Shown here in pieces: positions 8,203 to 17,328 of a DNA stretch of 64,000 nucleotides. Origin of the DNA: Leptotrichia trevisanii DSM 22070 (GTDB taxonomy: Bacteria > Fusobacteriota > Fusobacteriia > Fusobacteriales > Leptotrichiaceae); the NCBI RefSeq assembly GCF_000482505.1, contig NZ_KI519443.1, forward strand, positions 124,001 through 188,000. Direction: 5' to 3'. Numbering within the stretch: position 1 is the first letter of the stretch; the number at the start of each line of letters is the position of its first letter. The notes under the pieces are model-generated. The model was not told where the DNA came from, ran no database searches, and saw only the letters and a program-made list of their open reading frames with translations. A program made the position numbers and the translations under genes.

Positions 8203-9690
8203 TCATTCTCCTTTCTTTTTGCATAAATTTGTTTGCCAGTTTTTCCTTTTTCTTTTTGGTTTCTTATTTTCTAATTCTTTTACACATTCAGAAATTTCTT
8301 TAGAAGTTGTTATACAAAATAACACAATACTAAATATTATCAAAGGTATCGATTCTAATGCTAATGTTAATGCTAATGTCCAAAATTTGATTTGTTTAAC
8401 CATTTCTCCAATATTTGTTGTTGTTGCTATTTTCCAAATATTTTGTATTGTAATTCCAATCGCTGATAATGTTAAAAATTTATCATATTTATTTCTGTCT
8501 AAAAGAACTTTAGTTCCTTTTTTTATTTCTAATAATGTTATATAATCATAGTATTCTTTACTTTTTTTACCATATAACTTTAGCCAAAAATATATTATTC
8601 CAAATAAAAATAAAATTAAATTTAATAAATTATAACTAAATTTATCTTCTTCAATTTTTATTTCCTCACTCTGATTTAATTGCCATCCTAAATTATTTCC
8701 TAAAAATATATAATTTTTCATATTATTTTTATCAGCCATATTATTTTCTATTATTATTATTTTAGCTTCTATACTTATTTTGTCATTTATTGTTTTTTCA
8801 TTTGCATCTAAAATTTTTAAATTTTCATTATTAATAAGTACAAACTCTCCTTTTTCTATCTTTCCATTTTTTGTTTCTATTTTATTAGAAATTTCAAAAA
8901 TAGGTAAAGGAAAGGATGAAGGCATAAACAAAGATACATTATTTTCTTTGTTAAATAAAATTTTTTCTATAATAGAATTTCTAAATAATGAATCATTTTC
9001 AATATAAAATTCTTTATTTTTACTCATTATATTAAACTTCTTTTTTCCATCCTTAAAAAACAATTTTATACTTTTTCCTTCTAAATCTTTTAATTTTCCT
9101 TTTGTAACTCTAATTGCATTTTTATTTTCTTTAGTTGCATGATACCAAATTACATTAAAAACTATTATAAATGATAATACAAAACTAATTAAGTAAAAAA
9201 GGTAAGAGCCTTTGCATTTTGTAAAAATTAATAATCCGATTTTCAAAAAAAATAAAATATAAATTACAAACAAAAATTGAATGAAAATTATTGGCAATAT
9301 AAGGCTAAATTTTTGAAACCAATTAAAAAGGTTCATTCCAAATAATGTTATTAAAACTATCCAAAGAATATCAATAAATTCTATAATTTTATTAAATAAA
9401 ACTTTGATTATCTCTAATATTAATTTATTTGGAACAGGAAATAATAACGGAAAAATTACTATAAATTGTGGTAGCTTCATATGTAATACTAATATTAGCA
9501 ATAATACTAATTTCAATGTAATTACCATATTTGATGTTTTTTTATTTCTAATTATTCTAACTTTATTATTATCTTTAAAATATTTTATAAGATATTGTGA
9601 TAAGTAGAACTTATCCTTATACTTAAAAAGTAATGATATAATACATATTGTTGATAACATATATGCAATTCCATTAATCCAATTCATCAT
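8203..9690 (-). CDS. Unknown multi-pass membrane protein
   Basis: I do not recognise this 495-residue protein. It has about five hydrophobic segments in the first 185 residues, then a soluble region rich in Lys, Asn and Glu (about 190-345). Two or three further membrane segments (around LLNLILFLFGIIYFWL and ALTLALESIPLIIFSIVLF) precede a very basic tail. The middle domain is therefore probably exposed on one side of the membrane. It lies 37 bases upstream of the phospholipase D-like gene on the same strand, so the two may be co-transcribed. No catalytic motif is seen. Its AT content and codon use look like its neighbours. Confidence 0.6.
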   Translation of the reverse strand: MMNWINGIAYMLSTICIISLLFKYKDKFYLSQYLIKYFKDNNKVRIIRNKKTSNMVITLKLVLLLILVLHMKLPQFIVIFPLLFPVPNKLILEIIKVLFNKIIEFIDILWIVLITLFGMNLFNWFQKFSLILPIIFIQFLFVIYILFFLKIGLLIFTKCKGSYLFYLISFVLSFIIVFNVIWYHATKENKNAIRVTKGKLKDLEGKSIKLFFKDGKKKFNIMSKNKEFYIENDSLFRNSIIEKILFNKENNVSLFMPSSFPLPIFEISNKIETKNGKIEKGEFVLINNENLKILDANEKTINDKISIEAKIIIIENNMADKNNMKNYIFLGNNLGWQLNQSEEIKIEEDKFSYNLLNLILFLFGIIYFWLKLYGKKSKEYYDYITLLEIKKGTKVLLDRNKYDKFLTLSAIGITIQNIWKIATTTNIGEMVKQIKFWTLALTLALESIPLIIFSIVLFCITTSKEISECVKELENKKPKRKRKNWQTNLCKKKGE

Positions 9691-9713
9691 TTACTTCCTC
9701 CATAAAATTACAA

Positions 9714-10167
9714 TTATCGAACTTTTTCCTTCACCATCTTAAATTTCTTCTTATAAAACGCTATCCCAATCAAATCAATCCGTTCAACATCCCCAAATTT
9801 ATAAGTTTCTAAAATACTCCATACTTTCTGTATTTTCAATTTTTAATCCATTAAATAATTTTCTATTTTCGTCTTTTTTTGTTATGTCAAAAAAGCATTC
9901 CAACATTGATAAATTCGTTGTTTTTCCAAATCTTCTCGGACGAGTGAATATTTGAGCTTCCTCTTTTTTTCTTATTATTTCGTGAATCAATAAAGTTTTG
10001 TCTATAAATAAAGCATCGTCCTCTATCCTGTTTTTAAAACTGTCCGAACTTGTTTTTAATACTTTCACATCATTCACTTCCATTTCAGAAAATTTTCTGT
10101 TTTCTTTTTTTCCCCAATTTAACCACCCTCTTTTATTTTTTATTACTTTCCCTTTTAAATACTTCAT
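9714..10167 (-). pseudogene. Internally deleted AAA-ATPase-like/PD-(D/E)XK nuclease gene
   Basis: The first 122 codons (10167-9799) encode the start of the AAA-ATPase-like family that normally continues for several hundred residues into a PD-(D/E)XK nuclease domain. The diagnostic stretches are DALFIDKTLLIHEII and FTRPRRFGKTTNLSML. The frame stops at 9799 soon after ESMEYFRNL. In another frame just downstream, codons up to TAA 9716-9714 encode VERIDLIGIAFYKKKFKMV, which looks like the very end of the nuclease domain. The middle of the gene is missing. This is best read as a deletion remnant of a gene type that occurs in many copies in Fusobacteriota and Bacteroidota genomes. It is not expected to be functional. 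Confidence 0.75.
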
Positions 10168-10181
10168 TTTTATTCAAATTT

Positions 10182-11549
10182 CTAACTAACTAGATTATTT
10201 ATCCACTTCTTGCTCTTTAATCTCCATATACATGGAAATATTTTTATAATTTCATCGCTACATGAAAGTAAATATACAAATACAACTGGAAATCCTAAAT
10301 ATAGTCCAGAAAAATATGTTATTGGAATCGCAATAAACCAAAGCGGAATCAAATCCACAAACATCGTCCAGAGCGTATCCCCTCCCGAACGTAAAATTCC
10401 AACTAACAGCTGCAAACTTATTGCCTTTACGAAAATTACAAATACTTCTGCCTTCACAATCTCCCTTGCTAATGGATAACTTTTTTCATTTACATGTTGT
10501 AGGATAAATGGACTGAAAATAAACACAATTGCTCCAATAATAATTCCTGAAACAACAGCCACCTTTAATAAAATTATCGAATAGTCATAAGCATTTTCTT
10601 CTCTTCCAGCACCAATCTCATTACCAATTATAGCCGAAGTTGCACTTGAAAGTCCAAATAACAATGTTAATACAAGACTGCTAATTGATTTTACAACCTG
10701 AACTGCAGCTGCAAAGTTTGTCCCCATTCTACCAAAAATCATCACATACATGCTTGCTCCAAGTACCCATAATATTTCGTGAATAAATACAGGAAGCGAT
10801 ATTTTCATAACCTTTACAAAAAATTCCATTGACAAATCAAATAACTCATTTATTTTACCTGCAATTGGCAATTTTAACTTGTAAATTATATAAATGATAT
10901 AAAAAGTGCTTATAATTCTTGCAATAACTGTTGCAACCGCAGCACCACGTACTCCCATCGCAGGAAATCCAAAATGTCCAAAAATCAGCACATAATTTAT
11001 AGTCACATTTATCAAAAGTCCAACAACGCTTGAATAAAACGAATACTTTGTTTTTCCAATTGCACGAAGCTGTATATTAAATGCAAATCCCACTCCCACA
11101 AGTGGATAAGTCCAAGCTACTATTCGCAAATATGAAGCTCCTATTTCTATAACTTTTTTGTCATTTGTAAATACTGAAATTACAAGTTTTGGTACAAATA
11201 ACCCAGCAAAAAGGAACAGCAATGAAAATAAAAAACCAACGATAACAGTTATCCCAAGACATCTCTTCAAATTCTTGTAATCCTTATTTCCAAAATATTG
11301 TGCCGCCAAAATTCCACCACCACTATTCATCCCAAAAAGCGATGTCATAAAAATCATAAATATCTGATTAGCAAACCCCAATCCTGCAACAGCAACTGTC
11401 CCCAGTCCAAGTGCCACAATCTCTTTCCCCACCATAAACATATCCACAAAGTTCATAAGTGCATAAATCATATTCTCAATTGCCACAGGCAATCCAATAT
11501 TAATAACCTTTTTATAAACCAATTTTCTATTTAATGCTTTTTCTTTCAT
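10182..11549 (-). CDS. MATE family efflux transporter
   Basis: This 455-residue membrane protein has the two-lobed architecture of MATE exporters: about twelve hydrophobic helices and two related halves. Family signs include the N-terminal IGLPVAIENMIYALMNFVDM and FGMNSGGGILAAQYFG. MATE proteins expel cationic drugs or metabolites in exchange for sodium or protons, and the substrate cannot be read from sequence. The start is ATG 11549 behind AAGGAAA. It reads away from the DNase I-like lipoprotein gene, with about 110 bases between them. Its end lies 14 bases before the start of the deleted AAA gene. Confidence 0.9.
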   Translation of the reverse strand: MKEKALNRKLVYKKVINIGLPVAIENMIYALMNFVDMFMVGKEIVALGLGTVAVAGLGFANQIFMIFMTSLFGMNSGGGILAAQYFGNKDYKNLKRCLGITVIVGFLFSLLFLFAGLFVPKLVISVFTNDKKVIEIGASYLRIVAWTYPLVGVGFAFNIQLRAIGKTKYSFYSSVVGLLINVTINYVLIFGHFGFPAMGVRGAAVATVIARIISTFYIIYIIYKLKLPIAGKINELFDLSMEFFVKVMKISLPVFIHEILWVLGASMYVMIFGRMGTNFAAAVQVVKSISSLVLTLLFGLSSATSAIIGNEIGAGREENAYDYSIILLKVAVVSGIIIGAIVFIFSPFILQHVNEKSYPLAREIVKAEVFVIFVKAISLQLLVGILRSGGDTLWTMFVDLIPLWFIAIPITYFSGLYLGFPVVFVYLLSCSDEIIKIFPCIWRLKSKKWINNLVS

Positions 11550-11659
11550 TTATTTCCTTTCTTTTTCATTGATATTTTTTTAGATTTTCTCAACAGTTTC
11601 AGTTTACTTAATAATATTTTTTCCTTAATAAAATAAATTTTTAACTTTAATAAATCTAT

Positions 11660-12541
11660 TTAATCTAAATCCTCCAATGTTGAATATTCTGAGAATATCA
11701 ACAAATGATCTGACACATATTTCTTTATTATAGCATAGTTATTATTTTTTATAAAGTTATAAACTCCAAAATTTCCAGTAAATTCTTTTGTTTTTTCAAA
11801 ATTTATGAAAAAATTATCATAAGAACTTACAAGTTTACTATCCGAAAGTGTAGTCAAATTTTCTTCAGGATTTAAAACATACTTGACGTTATATTTATCA
11901 GCCATATTTTTAAAAGCCATATTATCAGCAGGTGTATTAAAATCCCCAGTGATAATTATATCATCCTCATCTGTCAATTTAGAAAAATATTCATAAACAT
12001 TGACATAATTTGCCGCCTCCAGTAGCCTCTGCTTTTCTTTATCACCAAAAACCGAATGTGCAATCACATACACAAAATCAAAGTTTCCAGCTTTAAAATA
12101 TGCACCATACGGCTCTCTCATAAACTCATTCTCATCCTTTTCCTTATAAAATCCAAGCCCTCTTGCCTCAGAAAATTTGCTTTTCCTATAAATAAATGCA
12201 AAATATTCACGATAATTCTCACTTCCTACAGAATTTTCCGAAATAATATAATCCCATTTCTCCTTAGTCAATTTTTCTAAGTATGCTTTCGTTTTTTTAA
12301 CTCCCTTCTCATTCATAACCTCTTCCAGCCCAATTAAATCAAACTTTGCCAAAATCTGTGCAAATATCCAATAATCTTTTTGTTTCTCTCCAAGCCGTAA
12401 TGCATTAAACGATGCCACCAAAATCGTATTTTCATCCTTATTTATATCAATTTCCTCATTTATCTGCCCCTTTTTAAAACAAGAAAATATTCCAAAAATT
12501 AAAAATACAAAAATTACCCCTTTTACTGTTCTATTTTTCAT
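11660..12541 (-). CDS. DNase I-like (endonuclease/exonuclease/phosphatase) lipoprotein
   Basis: The 293-residue product has a lipoprotein signal ending GIFSC and an endonuclease/exonuclease/phosphatase fold. The active-site landmarks appear in family order: SFNALRLG, the metal-binding Glu in GLEEVMNE, the His in VIAHSVFGD, the GDFN tetrad and the terminal SDHLLI. The fold hydrolyses phosphodiesters of DNA, RNA, lipids or inositol phosphates; the anchored location suggests an extracytoplasmic nuclease that recovers nucleotides or degrades external DNA. I set the start at ATG 12541 behind AAGGGG, instead of TTG 12550. The upstream gene ends 21 bases away. Confidence 0.8.
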   Translation of the reverse strand: MKNRTVKGVIFVFLIFGIFSCFKKGQINEEIDINKDENTILVASFNALRLGEKQKDYWIFAQILAKFDLIGLEEVMNEKGVKKTKAYLEKLTKEKWDYIISENSVGSENYREYFAFIYRKSKFSEARGLGFYKEKDENEFMREPYGAYFKAGNFDFVYVIAHSVFGDKEKQRLLEAANYVNVYEYFSKLTDEDDIIITGDFNTPADNMAFKNMADKYNVKYVLNPEENLTTLSDSKLVSSYDNFFINFEKTKEFTGNFGVYNFIKNNNYAIIKKYVSDHLLIFSEYSTLEDLD

Positions 12542-12562
12542 CTCAATCAACCCCTTGATCTT

Positions 12563-13600
12563 TTAATTTTCTATTTTAAATTCAATATTATTCATAACAC
12601 ACCATTTCGGTATTTCCTCCAAAATTTCGAAAAATTTCTTCTGCTCGCTCTTAATCAATTCATAATCTACCATTTTTGTAAAAGTTATGCCAAAATTACA
12701 GCGTATCTCCTCTCTTTTCTTAGATATTCTAAACTCCAAATTATATTTGCTCGCTTTATCCACTGCCATACTTATAATTTCCTCAACTTTTATTCTGTTA
12801 ATGTAATCTCCAGTATCTATAACTATTTTATCCTGATAAAAAGTTATGCTGTAAATCAGTGCTTCCAATTTTTTTCTCAAATTATTTTTCTTAATAAGAA
12901 ATTTTACAATTATTATAAAAAGAATTATTACTACCATAACTGGATTTAAAAATTTTACATATGCAAGAATTCCCAATGTTAAAACATAATAAAATACTTC
13001 TGTAAACGATAGGTTTAAAAAATTTACAAATCCAGAATTCTTTTTAAAATCGTCTAAAAGTTCAGCTTTTCTAATTTTAAAAACTTTTTTCTCATAATTT
13101 GATAAAAATTTTTCTCGTGCCTCATTGTCTTTTATCTGCTCATCGTATTTCTCTTGAAGCTTTTCTCTACTTATTTTTCTTGAATCATAATTCCAAATCC
13201 ACTCATTTATCAATTCATCTTTCATATGAAACTTCTGCTCATCTAAAATCAACCTTTTTGTTTTCAAACTTTCGATACAATCTCCCAGCTTTTTGAACTC
13301 ATAATCATCCAGTTCACTTACATCTATTTCTTTTCCATCTAAAAATTTCAATTTTTTATATTTTATTAACTCTTTATACTTATTTTTATCTCTAATTTTA
13401 TAATTTGGTTCTGGTGTGATAATTTCCAAAAAAAGACTAAGTCCTTCTTTATTTACATACTCTGTTTCAATAACTCTTTTATCAAATTTTTCAACATAAA
13501 TAGCTTCTTTCAAATCATCATCTTCAAAATAATAAATTATTTCATTTTTTATTACAATTTTCTTTTCAAAAAACGACTTTTCATAAACTTCTGTGTTCAT
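12563..13600 (-). CDS. Unknown protein with two central membrane segments
   Basis: I do not recognise this 345-residue protein. The first half is soluble and rich in Lys, Glu and Asp with probable coiled coil (about 100-180). Two adjacent hydrophobic helices (FYYVLTLGILAYVKFL and MVVIILFIIIVKFLI) follow near 200-245, then a soluble C-terminal domain. The start at ATG 13600 has an AGGGA ribosome binding site; a longer frame from 13651 would overlap the upstream gene by 32 bases and lacks a clear site. It sits between another unknown membrane protein and the DNase I-like gene, all on one strand with short gaps, so the three probably form an operon. Confidence 0.6.
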   Translation of the reverse strand: MNTEVYEKSFFEKKIVIKNEIIYYFEDDDLKEAIYVEKFDKRVIETEYVNKEGLSLFLEIITPEPNYKIRDKNKYKELIKYKKLKFLDGKEIDVSELDDYEFKKLGDCIESLKTKRLILDEQKFHMKDELINEWIWNYDSRKISREKLQEKYDEQIKDNEAREKFLSNYEKKVFKIRKAELLDDFKKNSGFVNFLNLSFTEVFYYVLTLGILAYVKFLNPVMVVIILFIIIVKFLIKKNNLRKKLEALIYSITFYQDKIVIDTGDYINRIKVEEIISMAVDKASKYNLEFRISKKREEIRCNFGITFTKMVDYELIKSEQKKFFEILEEIPKWCVMNNIEFKIEN

Positions 13601-13619
13601 TTTCCCTATCTTCCACAAT

Positions 13620-14252
13620 CTAAAATTTAAATTCCAAAACAATACTCTCACTAAGTATTTCCCTCAATTTTTCCTTGTCCTCAAAACTCAACCAATCCGT
13701 ACTTTCCTGTAAAACCATTCGCCTTCCAAAATATTTTACTTTTTTAAAAGCTCTTAAAACTTCAACTATAACAGTTCTTCTAGGATGCCTCCCTGCAAAT
13801 CTTTCATATGACACTTCCTCCAAAACGACTTCCTTTTCCATAAAGTTCAAATTAGCTTTCCTTATCCCAAATTCATAAAATTTTACATTTTTATCCTCAA
13901 CAACTATTTTTATCATAGAATAATAAGAAATGTATAAAACTAAATAACTAAATATAAAAATAATTATCTGAATTTTGTTAAAAAAAACACTATAATTAAA
14001 CATTGCCGCCATCGCAAAAATATTACTTTCTATTATTTGAGCCTTTCTCTTTAGAACTTCAAAAAGCAATATAAATATTGCACTTAAAATTGGAAAAATA
14101 ATAATTTTTAAGTGAATCGAACTTTCATTTACTGGGAAATTTTGAATATTTGGAACAAACATCCATAAACATAAAATCACTATAAAGATAAATACTTTTA
14201 TGAGTTTTCTTTTCAAAATTTTAAAATCTGTCTTAAATACAATTTTTTCCAT
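13620..14252 (-). CDS. Unknown membrane protein with C-terminal soluble domain
   Basis: I do not recognise this 210-residue protein. It has three or four hydrophobic segments in the first 120 residues, including VFIFIVILCLWMFV and IFPILSAIFILLFEV. A basic soluble part follows, with the notable patch AGRHPRRTVIVEVLR. The layout of membrane helices followed by a compact soluble domain resembles small bacterial PH-like membrane proteins, but I cannot support that assignment. It is followed after 19 bases by another unknown membrane protein whose soluble part is also C-terminal. The pair may act together. Confidence 0.55.
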   Translation of the reverse strand: MEKIVFKTDFKILKRKLIKVFIFIVILCLWMFVPNIQNFPVNESSIHLKIIIFPILSAIFILLFEVLKRKAQIIESNIFAMAAMFNYSVFFNKIQIIIFIFSYLVLYISYYSMIKIVVEDKNVKFYEFGIRKANLNFMEKEVVLEEVSYERFAGRHPRRTVIVEVLRAFKKVKYFGRRMVLQESTDWLSFEDKEKLREILSESIVLEFKF

Positions 14253-14315
14253 TCACATTTTTCCTTTCTAAACATTTCAATATCTATTTACTTTTATTTT
14301 TATTCTATATTTTAA

Positions 14316-14624
14316 CTATCTTCTCAACATCTTCGCTGCAATCTCTACCATCCTAATTGCCAACTCATGATTTTCCCCAAACAAATTATAAGCTCCATCT
14401 TCACTTAAAACTCCACATTTCAAGTCTTCTGGCAACACCCCATTATTAAAGTCTTCTACATCCAAAAACCAGTTTTCACTGCTATAATATTCATCCAGCT
14501 TTTTATAATCTGACAAATTTTCTTCCAGTTTGTCCAACGCTACGTTTAATTCTCTAAAAATATCTGCTGATTTATCCATAATTTTTTCCATTTTATCAAT
14601 TCTTTTTATTTTATCTTTATTCAC
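14316..14624 (-). CDS. DUF4298 family protein
   Basis: This 102-residue acidic, helical protein matches the small DUF4298 family. The clearest segment is KLDEYYSSENWFLDVEDFNNG followed by LPEDLKCGVLSEDGAYNL. It has no signal peptide or membrane segment, so it should be cytoplasmic. Translation starts at GTG 14624 behind AGAGG. Function is unknown for the whole family. It lies between the terminator of efp and the gene for a membrane protein, on the same strand as both. The gap of 63 bases to the next gene leaves open whether it is co-transcribed. Confidence 0.7.
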   Translation of the reverse strand: MNKDKIKRIDKMEKIMDKSADIFRELNVALDKLEENLSDYKKLDEYYSSENWFLDVEDFNNGVLPEDLKCGVLSEDGAYNLFGENHELAIRMVEIAAKMLRR

Positions 14625-14676
14625 AATTTTTACCTCTTTCTAATTTTAATATATATTTAATTTTATCTTGTTTTTT

Positions 14677-14705
14677 CAAAAAAAGCTACCGTTTTTTCGA
14701 TAGCT
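14677..14705 (-). terminator. Intrinsic terminator of efp
   Basis: On the minus strand, AGCTATCG (14705-14698) pairs with CGGTAGCT (14691-14684) with one wobble around a six-A loop, and runs into seven T residues. It begins about 40 bases after the efp stop codon. Confidence 0.85.
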
Positions 14706-14743
14706 GTATTTTTTATTATTATAATCCTGAATCTGAGTCATTA

Positions 14744-15316
14744 TTAATTTGCTCTTTCAATATATTCACCAGTTCTTGTGTCAATTTTGATTTTATCTCC
14801 AATTGCTACGAATAAAGGTACTTGCAATTCATAACCTGTCGATACAGTTGCCGGTTTTGTTGCACGTCCGATTGTATCTCCTTTTAATCCTGGTTCTGTG
14901 TAAGTTACTTCTCTAATTACTGTATTTGGCAATTCTACCCCAACTGGAGTTCCTTCATACATCAATACCTGAATAATCATTTCTTCTTCCAAGAAATTTA
15001 CCGCATCTCCTAAATCTTCAGATGACAAGGTAATTTGCTCAAAAGTTTCCTGATCCATAAAATTGTATTCACCATCAATTTCATATAAAAATTGCATTTG
15101 ATTTCTGTCAAGAATAATATCGTCCATAAGTTCAGTTGCCAAAACTGTGATTTCCTGTATTTTCCCTGAAATTAGCTCTTTTGTTTTAAATTTTACTTCG
15201 GCTGCTCTTTGTCTTTTTCCTGATGTTGACTGGTGTCTTTCAGCTTTTAATATTAAATATGGGATATTGTCCTTTCTATATGTACTTCCTTGTCTTAATT
15301 CTGCTGCTGGTTTCAT
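14744..15316 (-). CDS. efp: Translation elongation factor P
   Basis: EF-P enters stalled ribosomes and speeds peptide bond formation at polyproline stretches. The 190-residue length and three-domain layout are normal, with conserved GDTIGRATKPATVSTGYELQ in domain III. The tip of the domain I loop reads STSGKRQRA, placing Lys34 where Escherichia coli EF-P is modified. The surrounding residues differ from the usual PGKG, since Ser32 replaces the common Pro and Arg35 follows the Lys. Which modification, if any, is used cannot be told. The gene has its own terminator and sits alone. Confidence 0.95.
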   Translation of the reverse strand: MKPAAELRQGSTYRKDNIPYLILKAERHQSTSGKRQRAAEVKFKTKELISGKIQEITVLATELMDDIILDRNQMQFLYEIDGEYNFMDQETFEQITLSSEDLGDAVNFLEEEMIIQVLMYEGTPVGVELPNTVIREVTYTEPGLKGDTIGRATKPATVSTGYELQVPLFVAIGDKIKIDTRTGEYIERAN

Positions 15317-15455
15317 TAATTTTTTCCTCCTAAATTTTACTTTTTATTTATAATTTTTTTTAATATATTTAAACAATTTTAAAATCAATAATTTGCAATT
15401 TAAATTTTAAAATATATATTCAAATTTTTTTAATTATTAACTATTAAAAATATTT

Positions 15456-16217
15456 TTAATATTTTATCAAATAAGTTGTCGTAACAACCAATCTCAATTT
15501 TTTATAAATTTGATTGCTTCCATCTTCATTGATTTTTCTCACATCTTCTGTATCTTCCAGTATTTCAAATTGCCCTTGACTCATATTTTTTAGTCCACCA
15601 ATTTCATTGTTATTTACTTTTAACATTTCAATTGCTCTTATTTCGGCATTTCTTGAAGCATCAACAATCAAATCTCTTTTATATTTTTCAATATTTGTTA
15701 TAAAATATTCAGGCATATTTATTTCTATATTATTATTTTTTAACTTTAGTTCCGATAATTTTTCATAAAATTCTTCTGCCTTATCAATATTTTTTGTAAC
15801 AATCGAAATAGTTTCTATTCCGTCATAATCCAAAATTTTTACAATTGGTGCAGTTGTTGTGGAAGCTGTGGACGGCTGTTTCGCATTTGATGAATTTTCC
15901 GAATAGTTTGGCTGAATACGTAAATTTCCAACGCTGTATTCATTTACATCAATTTTCAGATTTTTAATTAAGTCAATTACCAGTTTTTCCCTTTCTGATA
16001 CTTCTTTTTTTAATTCATCAAGATTAGTAGATTTTTGGGAAATAACTATATTTATAAGTGCCTTGTCCGCTTTAATCCTACGCTCAGCAACTCCCTTCAC
16101 TGTAATTCTATTTTCATCCTTATTGGCTCTATTCATCGCATTTGAAATCAATGCCGAAGATATGATTAATCCGAAGGATAATATTATAGGAATTATTATA
16201 AATTGTATCTTTTTCAA
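15456..16217 (-). CDS. SIMPL-domain (DUF541) envelope protein
   Basis: This 253-residue protein has an N-terminal hydrophobic helix (FIIIPIILSFGLIISSALI) that serves as signal or anchor. A SIMPL domain follows, recognisable from ITVKGVAERRIKADKALINI, the regular alternation of strand and helix, and the final LVVTTTYLIKY. Family members such as BP26 of Brucella and E. coli YggE are periplasmic and form channels or ring oligomers linked to oxidative stress. Translation starts at TTG 16217 behind AAGGAG. It appears to be a single-gene unit. A short Ser/Thr/Ala linker interrupts the domain at about residues 112-125. Confidence 0.85.
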   Translation of the reverse strand: MKKIQFIIIPIILSFGLIISSALISNAMNRANKDENRITVKGVAERRIKADKALINIVISQKSTNLDELKKEVSEREKLVIDLIKNLKIDVNEYSVGNLRIQPNYSENSSNAKQPSTASTTTAPIVKILDYDGIETISIVTKNIDKAEEFYEKLSELKLKNNNIEINMPEYFITNIEKYKRDLIVDASRNAEIRAIEMLKVNNNEIGGLKNMSQGQFEILEDTEDVRKINEDGSNQIYKKLRLVVTTTYLIKY

Positions 16218-16376
16218 TTTTTACTCCTTTACTGAACTTTATAACCAGTTATAATATTCAAGTATTTACAATTATGATTTATCTACACAAAAGTCCTATC
16301 AAATTATAGATTATTTTAATAAAAAAGTCAATTACTATCCTAAACTTTTTTACTTTTTCTAGTTAAAATTTATAAA

Positions 16377-16411
16377 AAATAAAACAAGGGTAATAAATTT
16401 ACTACCCCTGT
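16377..16411 (-). terminator. Intrinsic terminator after the module-A/TM gene
   Basis: On the minus strand, a 12-bp stem (16411-16400 with 16395-16384, ACAGGGGTAGTA with TATTACCCTTGT) closes a short loop and is followed by TTTATTTTTTAT. It lies ten bases past the stop of the gene at 16421. Confidence 0.85.
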
Positions 16412-16420
16412 ATCAAATAA

Positions 16421-17257
16421 TTAATTACTTTGTTTATACATTAGCCATCCATTAAAGTATAAAAAGGCACTGTCCCGTCCATTTATTCTTCTAATCTGTC
16501 CATTTTCCAGATACCATTTACTTCTATTCATTACTGCATCATAATTTTTTTCTTCTGCTAAATTAACTGTTATTGTTACAGGCCCCGTATGTTTCACAGA
16601 ACCTCCACTATTAACTATGCAGTCTTGAAACGAAACATCAGCCATATATCCATGTTCCGCATATGAATCTACAACTGTATCGGTATCAAATGCTGATTCA
16701 GCAGGATTTGGATTTACACAATAACTTCCTTTTTTTACTGTTACTGGACTTTGCACAATTAATTTTCCGCCTGATTTTTGAACTTCCTCATTTGCATCCT
16801 TTTTTGGCTCAGCTTTTGGTAATTTATTAGCACTTTCAGAAGGCTTTTGCTCTGTTGTCTGAGTGCTTTGAGGGGTTACAGCAGGGATATTTTGAGTTTG
16901 TGACACAGCTGCCATTTCCTTTTTCAAATTTTCCCTTTTTTTCTTATTTTGGCTTCTCAAGTAAAAAATTCCAGAACCGATAATGACTATTGCCACCGCA
17001 ACTACTGCCGCCAAAATCGTTGTCATTTTATTTGAAATATATTTTTCCTCAATTATTTCTTCTTCCACAGGCTCTTCTTCCGCCTGTCCAGACACTTCTT
17101 CCTGTTTTCCAGCTTGTCCACCCAAACTACCAAACACTGTTCTTTCAAGCTCTTCCTTCTGTCTTTGTAAATCCCTGATTTCCTTTTGACGTTTTAATTC
17201 TTCTATTTCTCTTTCTAACTGCTCTTTTGCATTTTCACCGAATTGGTTATCATCCAT
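16421..17257 (-). CDS. Membrane protein: shared coiled-coil/TM module plus a Cys-containing C-terminal domain
   Basis: This 278-residue protein is unrecognised as a whole but is clearly modular. Residues 1-45 form a charged coiled coil (EIEELKRQKEIRDLQRQKEE). After a short acidic stretch a single membrane helix follows (ILAAVVAVAIVIIGSGIFYL, about 80-100), then a Gln/Thr/Pro-rich linker. The C-terminal domain has two cysteines (SYCVNPNP and QDCIVN) that could form a disulfide outside the cytoplasm. Residues 1-105 are strongly similar to the gene at 17329, while the C-terminal domain is not. It is transcribed after that gene with a 71-base gap and ends in a strong terminator. Function unknown. 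Confidence 0.65.
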   Translation of the reverse strand: MDDNQFGENAKEQLEREIEELKRQKEIRDLQRQKEELERTVFGSLGGQAGKQEEVSGQAEEEPVEEEIIEEKYISNKMTTILAAVVAVAIVIIGSGIFYLRSQNKKKRENLKKEMAAVSQTQNIPAVTPQSTQTTEQKPSESANKLPKAEPKKDANEEVQKSGGKLIVQSPVTVKKGSYCVNPNPAESAFDTDTVVDSYAEHGYMADVSFQDCIVNSGGSVKHTGPVTITVNLAEEKNYDAVMNRSKWYLENGQIRRINGRDSAFLYFNGWLMYKQSN

Positions 17258-17328
17258 AATGCCCTCCTAAAAATTAATAATACTCTTAATAACAGTAATT
17301 TTTACACCGTAACATCCAATACAGTTTT

